A DNA stretch of 20,603 bases from Euryarchaeota archaeon UBA242. Lineage in GTDB: Archaea; Thermoplasmatota; Poseidoniia; Poseidoniales; Poseidoniaceae. Below are positions 8,201 to 16,544 of this stretch, piece by piece. The DNA is taken from NCBI GenBank assembly GCA_002499015.1, contig DAJY01000035.1, positions 19,385-39,987 of the forward strand, in the 5' to 3' direction. The position numbers and the translations under genes were made by a program. The notes beneath the pieces were generated by a model that worked only from the letters and a program-made list of their open reading frames with translations, did no database searches and was not told where the DNA came from. Position 1 is the first letter of the stretch. Each line of letters opens with the position of its first letter.

Positions 8201-9292
8201 ATGACGGAAAGACTCGGTGGTGATTTTTGCCTAGTCTGTGGATCTGAAACTTCATTATTCATCGGCAGAATGTGCGAAGAATGCACTCGTAAAAGGGTCG
8301 AATTAGTTGAAGTTCCAGAAAATGTTCCATGGGTACGTTGTGCTCGATGTGGAATTGTAGAAATTCAAGGTAAATGGGTATTTATTAGTGAGGAGAATAT
8401 TTGGAATGAATTGATACAGCGTCATGTACTATTCCATAAAGGCGCTGGAAATATAGGACTTGCATTTGAATCCCAAACAATATCTGATAGACATACATTA
8501 TTGCATTTACAAGTTGAAGGGGTAGTCGATGAGTTATTGTATACTGAAACGCATACAATGCGCGCAAGAATGGCCAATGGTGTCTGTTTAACTTGTACAA
8601 GACGAGCCGGTAATTACTTCGAAGCAACTGTTCAAGTTCGTTCGTCTGGAAGACGGTTATCCGATGAAGAATTCAAGATTTTAAGAGCATCACTAGATGT
8701 TGTAATTGAGAACTTAAGTGATGATCCGATGTTCTTCATCACCAGTGAAGGAGCGGTTACTGGAGGATATGACGTAGTACTGGGCAGCAAAGGATTAGCT
8801 CGCTCTTGGGGACGGCATATGGCCTCTAATTTTGGTGGACACATCAGTGAATCCAATTCTACTGTTGGCAGAAAGGATGGAATTGATGTAACTCGTTTAA
8901 CTCTACTATATCGCAAACCAGGATATGATTTAGGTGATGTCGTAAAATGGAAAGATAATTTTTGGCGACCAGCATCTTGGTCAAAAGATGGTGCAGTAAT
9001 GGAAAGAATAGACCGCCGTGAAAGGACAGGTGCTACTTGGAGAGACTTGGAACATTCAAACGTTGTTTGTCAAATGAAGGATTTCATTTCAGTGGAATTA
9101 ATCACTGAAGATTCCTCTGTTGGAGAATTCCTTAACCCTGAAAATTGGCAAATGACTGCTGTAAAATTACCTTGGGATTACAAAGGAGATAAGAAATTAT
9201 TACTTGCAAGAGTTGAGGATGAGTGGATGGCACTACAGCATCTCGGAATTGATTCTTCAAAATCTGATAATTTTCAAATAAAGGGTGATTGA
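8201..9292 (+). CDS. nmd3: NMD3 family 60S/50S ribosomal subunit maturation/export protein
   Basis: The protein has 363 residues. The N-terminus holds paired zinc knuckles: Cys10/Cys13 with Cys25/Cys28, then Cys47/Cys50 (CARC) with Cys129/Cys132 (CLTC). The latter sits in the family signature CLTCTRRAGNYFEATVQVR. That discontinuous two-zinc arrangement is typical of NMD3. The rest (about 150-363) is a beta-rich region as in archaeal and eukaryotic NMD3, which bind the large ribosomal subunit; in eukaryotes the family adapts it for Crm1 export. Archaeal homologues lack the export-signal tail and presumably act in large-subunit assembly or quality control. The stop overlaps the region just ahead of the isomerase start (two bases between), so the two genes are probably co-transcribed. 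Confidence 0.93.
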   Translation: MTERLGGDFCLVCGSETSLFIGRMCEECTRKRVELVEVPENVPWVRCARCGIVEIQGKWVFISEENIWNELIQRHVLFHKGAGNIGLAFESQTISDRHTLLHLQVEGVVDELLYTETHTMRARMANGVCLTCTRRAGNYFEATVQVRSSGRRLSDEEFKILRASLDVVIENLSDDPMFFITSEGAVTGGYDVVLGSKGLARSWGRHMASNFGGHISESNSTVGRKDGIDVTRLTLLYRKPGYDLGDVVKWKDNFWRPASWSKDGAVMERIDRRERTGATWRDLEHSNVVCQMKDFISVELITEDSSVGEFLNPENWQMTAVKLPWDYKGDKKLLLARVEDEWMALQHLGIDSSKSDNFQIKGD

Positions 9293-9294
9293 GG

Positions 9295-10410
9295 ATGCGA
9301 GAGGAATCCACTGAGAGCAATACAGTGGCAAGTATTAGTGAATTGGCTGAGTCATTAGATGTTCATGGAATGATGGGCTTCACTCGCTCATTTGTCGATG
9401 ATCTGCGCAAAGGTTTGTCATCTGTCAATGCAGAATTAATGCCATGGTTGAAAGATATTAGGTCAATTAAATGGCAAGGTGTACTATTTTTAGGGATGGG
9501 TGGTTCTGCCGCAGGTGGTGATTTTATTGCTACTCTTTCCGAGAAACATGGCAGTTTACCAATCAAAACAATTCGTGATTATTCACTACCTGCGTGGTGG
9601 AATAAATCTTGGCTAATCGTAGCAACAAGTCATAGTGGAAATACCGAAGAAACACTTTCTGCCTGTGAAACGGCTTTGAAGGCAGGCGCTACTACAATCG
9701 TAATTTCAACTGGTGGAGAACTTTCTGGGCTATGTGAATTATATCCTAACTGTCACCTTATATCGAGTATTGGAGGACAACCACCTCGTACTGCTTTTGG
9801 CCATATATTTGCAAGACAATTGGCTTTGATGAGAATTATTGGTGGACTGCCACAACCCTTTGAAGGTGAAGATGAAGCAATGTTGAACCGGTTACAACAG
9901 GCCATTGATGGCTTTGATATTCTCAAAGACCCTGAAGGTGACCTGGTTCAATTGGCAATGGCCATGGTGGACCGCCCAATCAGCATTTTAGGTCCTAACG
10001 AACTATCTCCTGCACTGACTCGATTCAAAAACCAATTAAATGAAAACAGTGCTAGATTTGTAAGAATTGGAACAGTTCCTGAAATGAATCACAACGAGAG
10101 TGTTGCATGGGGTGGCGTGGGTAAGACTCAGGACCCCGCGGCTGAACAACATGTCATTCTACTGTTGGCTTGGCAAGGAATTCACCCTCGCGTATCACAT
10201 AGGATGGATTGGATGGTTTCACATTTCCCTACAGACTTTGCTTGGAGAATTGATGGTGAAGGGAAATCATTGCTTGAAGCGTTGTTATATTTGTGCATAT
10301 TAATGGATTGGATTTCAATTTCCCTAGCCTTTTTGCACGGAAAAGATCCTGCTGAAATTGAACCTATTATTGCATTGAAGGATTTTCTTTCGTCTAAAAC
10401 TGGAAAGTAA
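9295..10410 (+). CDS. Bifunctional phosphoglucose/phosphomannose isomerase (SIS-domain)
   Basis: This 371-residue enzyme has two SIS folds. Sugar-phosphate binding motifs are GMGGSAAGGDF (67-77) and TSHSGNTEETL (111-121). PPRTAFGH (163-170), NENSARF with its catalytic-type Glu, and MNHNES with the catalytic-type His follow the pattern of archaeal PGI/PMI enzymes. These interconvert glucose-6-P or mannose-6-P with fructose-6-P, linking glycolysis/gluconeogenesis to mannose supply for glycans. The ATG at 9295 is chosen over a TTG at 9289 that overlaps the NMD3 stop; AAGGGTGAT upstream is the likely ribosome binding site. The stop codon abuts the stop of the convergent M23 gene with no spacer. 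Confidence 0.92.
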   Translation: MREESTESNTVASISELAESLDVHGMMGFTRSFVDDLRKGLSSVNAELMPWLKDIRSIKWQGVLFLGMGGSAAGGDFIATLSEKHGSLPIKTIRDYSLPAWWNKSWLIVATSHSGNTEETLSACETALKAGATTIVISTGGELSGLCELYPNCHLISSIGGQPPRTAFGHIFARQLALMRIIGGLPQPFEGEDEAMLNRLQQAIDGFDILKDPEGDLVQLAMAMVDRPISILGPNELSPALTRFKNQLNENSARFVRIGTVPEMNHNESVAWGGVGKTQDPAAEQHVILLLAWQGIHPRVSHRMDWMVSHFPTDFAWRIDGEGKSLLEALLYLCILMDWISISLAFLHGKDPAEIEPIIALKDFLSSKTGK

Positions 10411-11100
10411 TCAATATAGTTCTCCCAGTATCAAACGTGGGTCTGGGTATTGTTGCAATGCCTGTTGACGGTTTTCTCTAGCCACGACACCTTCCAAATC
10501 AAATGTTTTTGGCTCTATTAATGAAATTTGAATATGTAAATGTGGCTCCCATCCTCCGTTTTCAGATTTATTGCCGATACGAGCTAATAATTTCCCACCA
10601 CGAACCTCTTGGCCGATTTGTAATCCTTCAAGGCTCTCGCTGCTAAGATGGCCATGTAGAACCCAAATTGTTGTGAGCGGATTCATCTGTTGCGAACCAA
10701 CATGGCTTGCTAATGATACTCGATGTTGAGTAATGATTGTCGGTCCGTAAGACCCGTCTTCGGAATTTATTCCGAAGGAATGAATTATTCCATCTGTGAA
10801 AGCGAATACCTCAGTCTGTTGTGGCGCTCCAATATCAATTCCAACATGTAAATCGCGATTACCTGAAAATAGTTGTTGCTCATACATTCCTGGTCTTATT
10901 TCATCATAGCGGCCTATTTGATAATCAAATGGGCACTCCCATGAAGCATCAACCCCTTTTGTGAAGTCAAAAACCCAATAATTTTCTGGTAAATTCACGA
11001 CTGTATGAAATCCATTTGGTGGTTGCACCATACCCCTGCGAAGTAGTGATTTGATATGATGATTGGCGAAGAGGTCAAAACCCGTCACTAAAGGGAGCAA
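10411..11100 (-). CDS. M23 (LytM/DD-endopeptidase-like) metallopeptidase-family protein, no signal peptide
   Basis: The frame gives up to 229 residues. The M23 zinc-site motifs are intact: HVGID (His85, Asp89), LHGH (His149, His151) and HLH (His187, His189). An N-terminal FHTVVNLPENYWVFDF segment (31-46) precedes the domain. M23 enzymes usually cut peptidoglycan cross-bridges, yet archaea lack murein and this protein has no signal peptide or membrane helix, so it is probably cytosolic with a different substrate. The start is uncertain: TTG at 11100, GTG at 11088 or ATG at 11031 are all possible, and none has a convincing ribosome binding site. The TTG lies two bases from the divergent ATG at 11103. 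Family assignment is firm; substrate is unknown. Confidence 0.85.
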   Translation of the reverse strand: MLPLVTGFDLFANHHIKSLLRRGMVQPPNGFHTVVNLPENYWVFDFTKGVDASWECPFDYQIGRYDEIRPGMYEQQLFSGNRDLHVGIDIGAPQQTEVFAFTDGIIHSFGINSEDGSYGPTIITQHRVSLASHVGSQQMNPLTTIWVLHGHLSSESLEGLQIGQEVRGGKLLARIGNKSENGGWEPHLHIQISLIEPKTFDLEGVVARENRQQALQQYPDPRLILGELY

Positions 11101-11111
11101 CTATGTTGCTC
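11095..11111. repeat. Perfect 7-bp inverted repeat over a start codon
   Basis: GAGCAAC and GTTGCTC flank a TAT spacer. The ATG at 11103 lies in the spacer and the first base of the right arm, while part of the Shine-Dalgarno GGGAG lies in the left arm. It could fold over the translation start or act as a DNA operator between two divergent genes. A palindrome of this size can also occur by chance in 20 kb. Confidence 0.4.
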
Positions 11112-13433
11112 ACTGTGGCTCTCATGTTAGTAGTTAGCATATTGCCAGGGTTTGCACTTGCAAGAATACTAGATGCTAGTTCCGATCGGTTTCGCAAAAT
11201 CTTATTGGCACCAGCACTAGGGTTATTACTGATTTACGGAATAAATGGACTGTTATTATTGCTAAATATCTGGTCTGTGTTCTTTACATCATTGTGTTTG
11301 TTAATTATCAACTTAATATCTGCGTCACACATAAAATCCACCAGTGATGGCAAATTATCACCATGGAGAATCCTAGAATCGGCAATGCAAGACAATCTAA
11401 ATTCATTATCTGATAAGGAAATTGGCGATGAAGTTGCTGCTCAAAAATGGATTCAAGCAAATAGAGTGAATTGGAAAACGATTATCGCATTGATTATTTG
11501 CTTCAGCGTTCTATTAATTCCAATGATTCAAGACCTTCCATTTGGAGTTGACTGGATTGGTTTCTCGGTCCTAAGCGGCCAAGTCGGTCTCACTGGCAGT
11601 TTGGCTTTGACCGGAACAAATCTTGGGTACTGGACATATCCTCCTGCTTATCCAGCATTATCTGCATTCATCGCTAGCGTATTGGATATTGATTCTGCTG
11701 TCGCAGTTTTTGAGTTAGGGCACTATTCATTATTCGCTATCATGCTAGGAATATGGGGTGCAATGGACCGTAATGGGGCAGGTGTTGAATCTATTTTTGC
11801 AATGGTTTTAGGGTTGGGTATTTTCGCAAAAACATTTGATTCAGGATATCCAACTGTGGCAAGTCTACTCGGTTTAGTTGTTGGATTGCTAGTTCTATTG
11901 AGACAAACTTCAAGCGATGTAAAATACCACTCTAGAGCGTTTGTTATCGCTGCAGTATGCGTAGCGCTAATACATCCAACTGGTGCAATTTATCTCGGAT
12001 TGCTAATGCTCTCACATATTATTATTGGATTGACTGCAAATGAATCAATAGGTAATAGCGTTAGAAAAATATTGATTGTAAGTTCACTATTATTGCTAAT
12101 CGCAGCGGCTATTGCACTGTTAATTCTCGCCCCGAGAATGTTAGAATCAGCAGTCTTTGCAGAATATGGTTGGCAAGGTGGAAGGCCGCTAATGTTTTAC
12201 AATGGGCTATTGTTGATATTTGGAATACTTGCAGCATATCGTTTACGCAATAATATTGAAGGACGTATCTTGACTATTTGGATTGGCTTACTTTGGCTAT
12301 TGACTGGAATTCATCTCATCGAAGGTTTTGATAAATCACCCATCTTGTCATTGCTCTCCTACACATTATACTCAATGAGTATACATGCATTCCATATTCC
12401 ATTGGCTGCATTAGTTGCTCTTTGGTTAAGCCCTACAACAAATTTGAGAATAGAAGGGGGTGGCAATCGAATTCTAACATATGGATGGGATCCGCATCTT
12501 AACCAAAGAGTCGTTTTCACAATTATTGTTGTAATAATGTTGGCCTTTTTTTCAGGATTGGTAATGATGATTGAAATGTCACAGCATGATGAATTACGTC
12601 CAATTAGTGATTCTGATTTAGAACTTAGAGAATCGCTAATATATTTGCCAGAGGGTAGTATTGTTTATTCTGAAAACACACACTGGGGTCATTTATGGGA
12701 TGTACCATCTCATATCCAATTAACTAGCATACCTACTCTGGGATTGGTCGAATTGGAATATTCAATCCAAGCAAAAGCTACAACTGCAATCAAGTTCAAT
12801 GATGTTGATTCGCTTTCGGAATTGGCGATAACTCATGCGATAACCTCGCCAAGAGGGGTAATGCAATTCTATCTAGCAAAATCGGAATATTGGAACCAGA
12901 TAGAGAATATTGATTCTAGTAAAATTTGGCAATTTATGCCAAATGGCAATCAATCACAAAGTGATTTTATTGCAATTGATGAGCAAAACTGTATAACTTC
13001 ATGTCAACAAAGAACTGATACATGGGCTTCTCAAAAATTCCTAAATCCAATCTCAGTAAATGAAAAAAGAATATTTATTCAAGAAGGGATTGATTTAGAA
13101 CTAGAAATTTTAAATGAATTTTATAATGTACAAAGTAATTCAACTACGATATGTGTCTTAATAGAAAGAATCGGCGATGTCGACTCTTTTAGAACAACCC
13201 TAGGTCAAGGACTAATTAAAAACAATAATACCGTACAGCAAGGAAGCGGTTTTATTGAAGATTGTTTTTACATTGAAAATAATCAACTTACACCCAATAT
13301 CGATTATTCAATAACATGGGATGATTCTACTTCTTCAAAGATGTGGCTAAACCCTACGGGACTCAGCGGTAGGGGAGATGTTGTTTTCGACCAATCGGGT
13401 TTGATTTTACACTGGATTGAAGTGGTGGAATGA
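11103..13433 (+). CDS. Large multi-spanning membrane protein, GT-C glycosyltransferase-like (DUF6541-like)
   Basis: The protein has 776 residues. It starts with a hydrophobic helix ending in LPGFALARIL, followed by about a dozen further predicted membrane segments to about residue 491. A hydrophilic loop spans about 76-125, and a soluble C-terminal domain of about 285 residues (492-776) is predicted to be extracytoplasmic. A YPPAYPALSAF stretch (about 180-190) after a luminal-type loop resembles the YPPG motif of large GT-C-like membrane proteins such as DUF6541. GT-C enzymes use polyprenyl-phosphate sugars as donors on the outer face of the membrane. The last four bases (ATGA) overlap the start of a GT2 glycosyltransferase that could make such a donor. 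A GGGAG ribosome binding site sits at 11093-11097. The membrane topology is clear; the enzymatic role is inferred from general pattern and neighbour. Confidence 0.7.
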   Translation: MLLTVALMLVVSILPGFALARILDASSDRFRKILLAPALGLLLIYGINGLLLLLNIWSVFFTSLCLLIINLISASHIKSTSDGKLSPWRILESAMQDNLNSLSDKEIGDEVAAQKWIQANRVNWKTIIALIICFSVLLIPMIQDLPFGVDWIGFSVLSGQVGLTGSLALTGTNLGYWTYPPAYPALSAFIASVLDIDSAVAVFELGHYSLFAIMLGIWGAMDRNGAGVESIFAMVLGLGIFAKTFDSGYPTVASLLGLVVGLLVLLRQTSSDVKYHSRAFVIAAVCVALIHPTGAIYLGLLMLSHIIIGLTANESIGNSVRKILIVSSLLLLIAAAIALLILAPRMLESAVFAEYGWQGGRPLMFYNGLLLIFGILAAYRLRNNIEGRILTIWIGLLWLLTGIHLIEGFDKSPILSLLSYTLYSMSIHAFHIPLAALVALWLSPTTNLRIEGGGNRILTYGWDPHLNQRVVFTIIVVIMLAFFSGLVMMIEMSQHDELRPISDSDLELRESLIYLPEGSIVYSENTHWGHLWDVPSHIQLTSIPTLGLVELEYSIQAKATTAIKFNDVDSLSELAITHAITSPRGVMQFYLAKSEYWNQIENIDSSKIWQFMPNGNQSQSDFIAIDEQNCITSCQQRTDTWASQKFLNPISVNEKRIFIQEGIDLELEILNEFYNVQSNSTTICVLIERIGDVDSFRTTLGQGLIKNNNTVQQGSGFIEDCFYIENNQLTPNIDYSITWDDSTSSKMWLNPTGLSGRGDVVFDQSGLILHWIEVVE

Positions 13434-14221
13434 GTCCTAAATATGCGAAGGCATCAAAACCAATTAACATTCAACCAGCATACATGCCGCACCTAACAGT
13501 GATGCTTCCCACTATTGATGAAGCGGAAGGTGTGGCGGAAATTATTCCAAGAATACCTCATTCAGAGTTAGAAGAAATGGGATGGGATGTTTCAATAATG
13601 GTCGTTGATGGTGGCAGTTCTGATGATACTGTGAAAATCTCAAAAGCGCTTGGTGCTGAAGTCATTCTCCAACAAGGAACTGGTAAAGGTGCTGCAATGC
13701 GTTTAGGGTTTTTGCATTTTTTGAAATCAAAAAGTGACAGTTTGATCATGTTGGATTGTGATGGAACCTATCATCCCGAACAAATTGTTAACTTTGTCAA
13801 ACTCTTACCAGATAGAGAAATTATCGTCGGTGACCGTTTACGAGGCAGTATTGATGACGGTGCTATGACTCGGTTAAATTATTTAGGAAATCATTTGTTA
13901 ACTTGGTTTGCAACTATCTTATTCGGAGTAGAAACCAATGACCTCTGCTCTGGATTTTGGGCATTCAATAGAGACTCATTGAGCAAATTAAAATTGAATA
14001 GTATGAACTTTGAGATAGAAGCGGAGATGTTCACCTGTTGTGTTGTTGAAGGAATCAAGATTTCATTTGTCCCTATAAGATACTCAAAACGACTTGGAGA
14101 AGCAAAACTTGGAAGTGTACCTGATGGGTGGATTATTCTTCGTAAATTATTGGTTCGCAAAATATTTCCAACCCCAGTAGAACAAAGATTAGGGGAAGGA
14201 AATCTAGCTATTAAGAACTAA
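13430..14221 (+). CDS. GT2 family glycosyltransferase (dolichyl-phosphate sugar synthase-like)
   Basis: The 263-residue protein has a GT-A fold. Signatures are TVMLPTIDEAEG (23-34), VVDGGSSDDT (58-67), a metal-binding DxD at Asp109-Cys-Asp111 within LIMLDCDGTYHP, and IVGDRL (132-137). DLCSGFWAF (171-179) matches the acceptor-side motif of dolichol-phosphate mannose/glucose synthase-like enzymes. No strong C-terminal membrane helix is seen, so it probably works at the cytoplasmic face as a peripheral enzyme; a hydrophobic patch lies at about 152-167. Its ATG overlaps the upstream stop (ATGA), which indicates translational coupling with the GT-C-like protein. Met19 is a possible alternative start closer to the domain. 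The sugar transferred cannot be told from sequence. Confidence 0.88.
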   Translation: MSPKYAKASKPINIQPAYMPHLTVMLPTIDEAEGVAEIIPRIPHSELEEMGWDVSIMVVDGGSSDDTVKISKALGAEVILQQGTGKGAAMRLGFLHFLKSKSDSLIMLDCDGTYHPEQIVNFVKLLPDREIIVGDRLRGSIDDGAMTRLNYLGNHLLTWFATILFGVETNDLCSGFWAFNRDSLSKLKLNSMNFEIEAEMFTCCVVEGIKISFVPIRYSKRLGEAKLGSVPDGWIILRKLLVRKIFPTPVEQRLGEGNLAIKN

Positions 14222-14266
14222 ATCCACTTTACAAACAGTCAAGGACAGTAATTCATTGGCTTATCT

Positions 14267-15385
14267 ATGGCAAAGCGTCTATGTGCAGTACTAGGCGCTA
14301 GTGGAATCGTTAGTCAAAGACTACAACAGCGATTGGTTAACCACCCCTGGTTTGAATTGGTTGCTGTCTGTGGTGGCCCAGATACTGCAGGAACAGCCTT
14401 GCATAACATCGAATGGAAACTAGAACAAGAAAGGCCTGATATTCCAGATATTACTGTTTTGGATTTATCCGATTCTAAAATATGTAATACATTACTAAAC
14501 CTTGGAGTTAGCATTGTATTCTCTGCAATCCCTAGTGAGATAGCGCAAGATTCTGAACCGATGTTGGCTGAATCAGGATTTGCTGTATTCTCTAATGCCA
14601 GTGCATATCGGCGCGTTGATGGCATTCCATTGGTAATTGCAGAAATCAATCCACAACATATGGAACATTTCGCTGTTGATGGTTTACCGATGGTTTGTTC
14701 AACCAATTGCACATTGATTCCAATGGCAATGCCACTGGCTCCGCTCAGTAAGTTATTAGGAATAAAATCGGTTACCATGCGCAGCGAACAAGCCCTTTCA
14801 GGAGCCGGATGGAGATTATTATTCGATCAAAATGCATTGGCTGGAATCGTTGACCCTGAGATACCTGATGAAGCAAGAAAGACTGCCAGTGAACTACGCT
14901 ATGTATTCGGAAAAGCCGTCGATGAGCCTTCACGCAAGAATCCAAAATCTTCGGTCCATATCGCAAATGCCTCCATCGACACCGATATCAAGTGCCAAAG
15001 AGTTTCAAGAAAAGATGGACATCAGGTATTTGTAACTGTTAAATTATTGAATCCAACTACTCTTTCCGAAGTAAAAATGTTGATGTCAACTTTCCACTCA
15101 AGCCCACAATTGCTCAATCTACCAAGTGCGCCGACTAATCCGATTCAATTGGTTGAACAAATTGATACTGCTAAGCATCTTTGGGCAGATGGTGAAAACT
15201 TCCCTCAAGATGTTGACCCGAGTAATAACCTAAGGGCTGGAATGGCGGTAACAGTAGGTAATCTCGAATTGATAAAGCCTGATCTATTATCCTTTGAAGC
15301 GTATTCTCATAACACCATTAGAGGGGCTGCTGGCGGTGTTGTTTTACTAGCTGAATTCGCCTTGAGCGAAGGTTATCTCGACTAA
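14267..15385 (+). CDS. asd: Aspartate-semialdehyde dehydrogenase
   Basis: This 372-residue enzyme catalyses NADPH-dependent reduction of aspartyl phosphate to aspartate semialdehyde, the branch point to lysine, threonine, methionine and diaminopimelate. The N-terminus has a Rossmann motif, GASGIVSQRL (10-19), and the catalytic Cys148 sits in CSTNCTLIP. SEQALSGAG (173-181) and KDGHQVFV (249-256, base His252) match the substrate and acid/base positions of the archaeal/fungal-type branch. In the usual GxxGxVGQ motif the third-glycine position is Ser16 here, a mild departure. A 45-base gap with no obvious terminator separates it from the glycosyltransferase, and no other lysine or threonine pathway gene lies nearby. 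Confidence 0.93.
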   Translation: MAKRLCAVLGASGIVSQRLQQRLVNHPWFELVAVCGGPDTAGTALHNIEWKLEQERPDIPDITVLDLSDSKICNTLLNLGVSIVFSAIPSEIAQDSEPMLAESGFAVFSNASAYRRVDGIPLVIAEINPQHMEHFAVDGLPMVCSTNCTLIPMAMPLAPLSKLLGIKSVTMRSEQALSGAGWRLLFDQNALAGIVDPEIPDEARKTASELRYVFGKAVDEPSRKNPKSSVHIANASIDTDIKCQRVSRKDGHQVFVTVKLLNPTTLSEVKMLMSTFHSSPQLLNLPSAPTNPIQLVEQIDTAKHLWADGENFPQDVDPSNNLRAGMAVTVGNLELIKPDLLSFEAYSHNTIRGAAGGVVLLAEFALSEGYLD

Positions 15386-15409
15386 TCGCTTTAGCGCTAT
15401 TGCTAAACG

Positions 15410-16498
15410 ATGGGCCTCACTCCTAAGCATTGGTGCGACATGGGAATCACAGCGTTAATTCCAGATATGACTATTGGTCAACTCATTGTTGAAGCAGATT
15501 CACGATGGGGTGAAATGTGGGACGACCAAGCCACAAGGATGAAAATCTTACTGATTCTACCACGAAAACAACGCAAATTAATGGAACTTCACGGCGATAT
15601 GGTTGAGCACGGACAACCTGTGATTACCATATTCCATCGTCCACGGGCGGAAGCTAAATTATTAGAGAATCAAGGATTTGATCCGAGAGATGCATCTTTC
15701 CAATTCGTAGACTTGGCAACACCGGATATGGGCCCTTGGTTACAACAATTGATAACCAGTGAAGGATGGTTACGCGGAACCGTAGAAGTTTGTTCTACTC
15801 CAATTTCGCTGGGATTGCCAAATCAAAGACCATTTGAAAGCGAGATGATGCTATGCTTTAGGCACCCTTCACTTCCACAGATTGAAACTTATTACTTGCC
15901 ATTCTCGCCTTCTAGTATTCCTGGAAAGTGTTTTGTTTCTTTGCCGCGACGCCAAGCCGCAGAAATGGCAAGACAGCAGGCTGAAGTTTTAGGAATCGGA
16001 CGCTTACAGAAAAAAGTCAATATCACAACAGTTGAACCTGCTGCTACACAAAGAGTTGAGGCTCCTGCACCTGCGGTGATAGAAGTTGAATCAGCGATAC
16101 AGGCTGTGACCGATGAATTCAATCAAGAGGTAATGGCCAGCGTTGTTGAAGAAGTTGCTACCAATGATGAGATGCCATTTATTCCTTTACCTAGTGCATC
16201 CCCTGTTGCACCTGTTCTAGAGAATTCTGTAGAAGATTCTACGTTTGAATCATCATTTAATGATTCACAACCTACTGATGATAATAGTGTCAGCCTTCCA
16301 GAGCCAGAGATTGAAGAAGTACCAGAAATGTCTGATGTTGAAATTGAATTTAGAGAATTGGTAACTGGCCTAATGGCAGCAGGTATAGAACCTGCTGAAA
16401 TGATGAATGACCCAAGATGGGAAGATCTCGGTGAAAGAGCATTGGCAATAGGATTTGAAACATGGCCTGTTTTCTTACAATTGACCGCTATGGGATGA
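15410..16498 (+). CDS. Uncharacterised 362-residue protein, two-domain with acidic linker
   Basis: I do not recognise the family. The N-terminal region (about 1-200) looks folded and soluble, with Trp-rich and Arg/Lys-rich patches (for example PRKQRK at 51-56) and no membrane helix or signal peptide. A low-complexity linker (about 205-305) is rich in Val, Glu, Ala, Pro, Ser and Asp. A compact C-terminal segment (about 307-362) holds EFRELVTGLM, NDPRWEDL and ETWPVFLQL and is probably a small helical domain. The gene starts 25 bases after asd. It is followed 46 bases later by a zinc-ribbon gene and then a methyltransferase, so it may share their transcript. Codon use looks like its neighbours. 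No function is assigned. Confidence 0.8.
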   Translation: MGLTPKHWCDMGITALIPDMTIGQLIVEADSRWGEMWDDQATRMKILLILPRKQRKLMELHGDMVEHGQPVITIFHRPRAEAKLLENQGFDPRDASFQFVDLATPDMGPWLQQLITSEGWLRGTVEVCSTPISLGLPNQRPFESEMMLCFRHPSLPQIETYYLPFSPSSIPGKCFVSLPRRQAAEMARQQAEVLGIGRLQKKVNITTVEPAATQRVEAPAPAVIEVESAIQAVTDEFNQEVMASVVEEVATNDEMPFIPLPSASPVAPVLENSVEDSTFESSFNDSQPTDDNSVSLPEPEIEEVPEMSDVEIEFRELVTGLMAAGIEPAEMMNDPRWEDLGERALAIGFETWPVFLQLTAMG

Positions 16499-16544
16499 GT
16501 AGATTAAAATTGGTCGAGCCACTGCACTACAATGAGGGAGAGAA

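Noticed and set aside
15390..15407. A TTTAGC/GCTAAA inverted repeat after the asd stop codon, possibly a terminator
   Set aside because: The 6-bp AT-rich stem is weak, no T-run follows it, and the next gene begins three bases later, so it is more likely chance.
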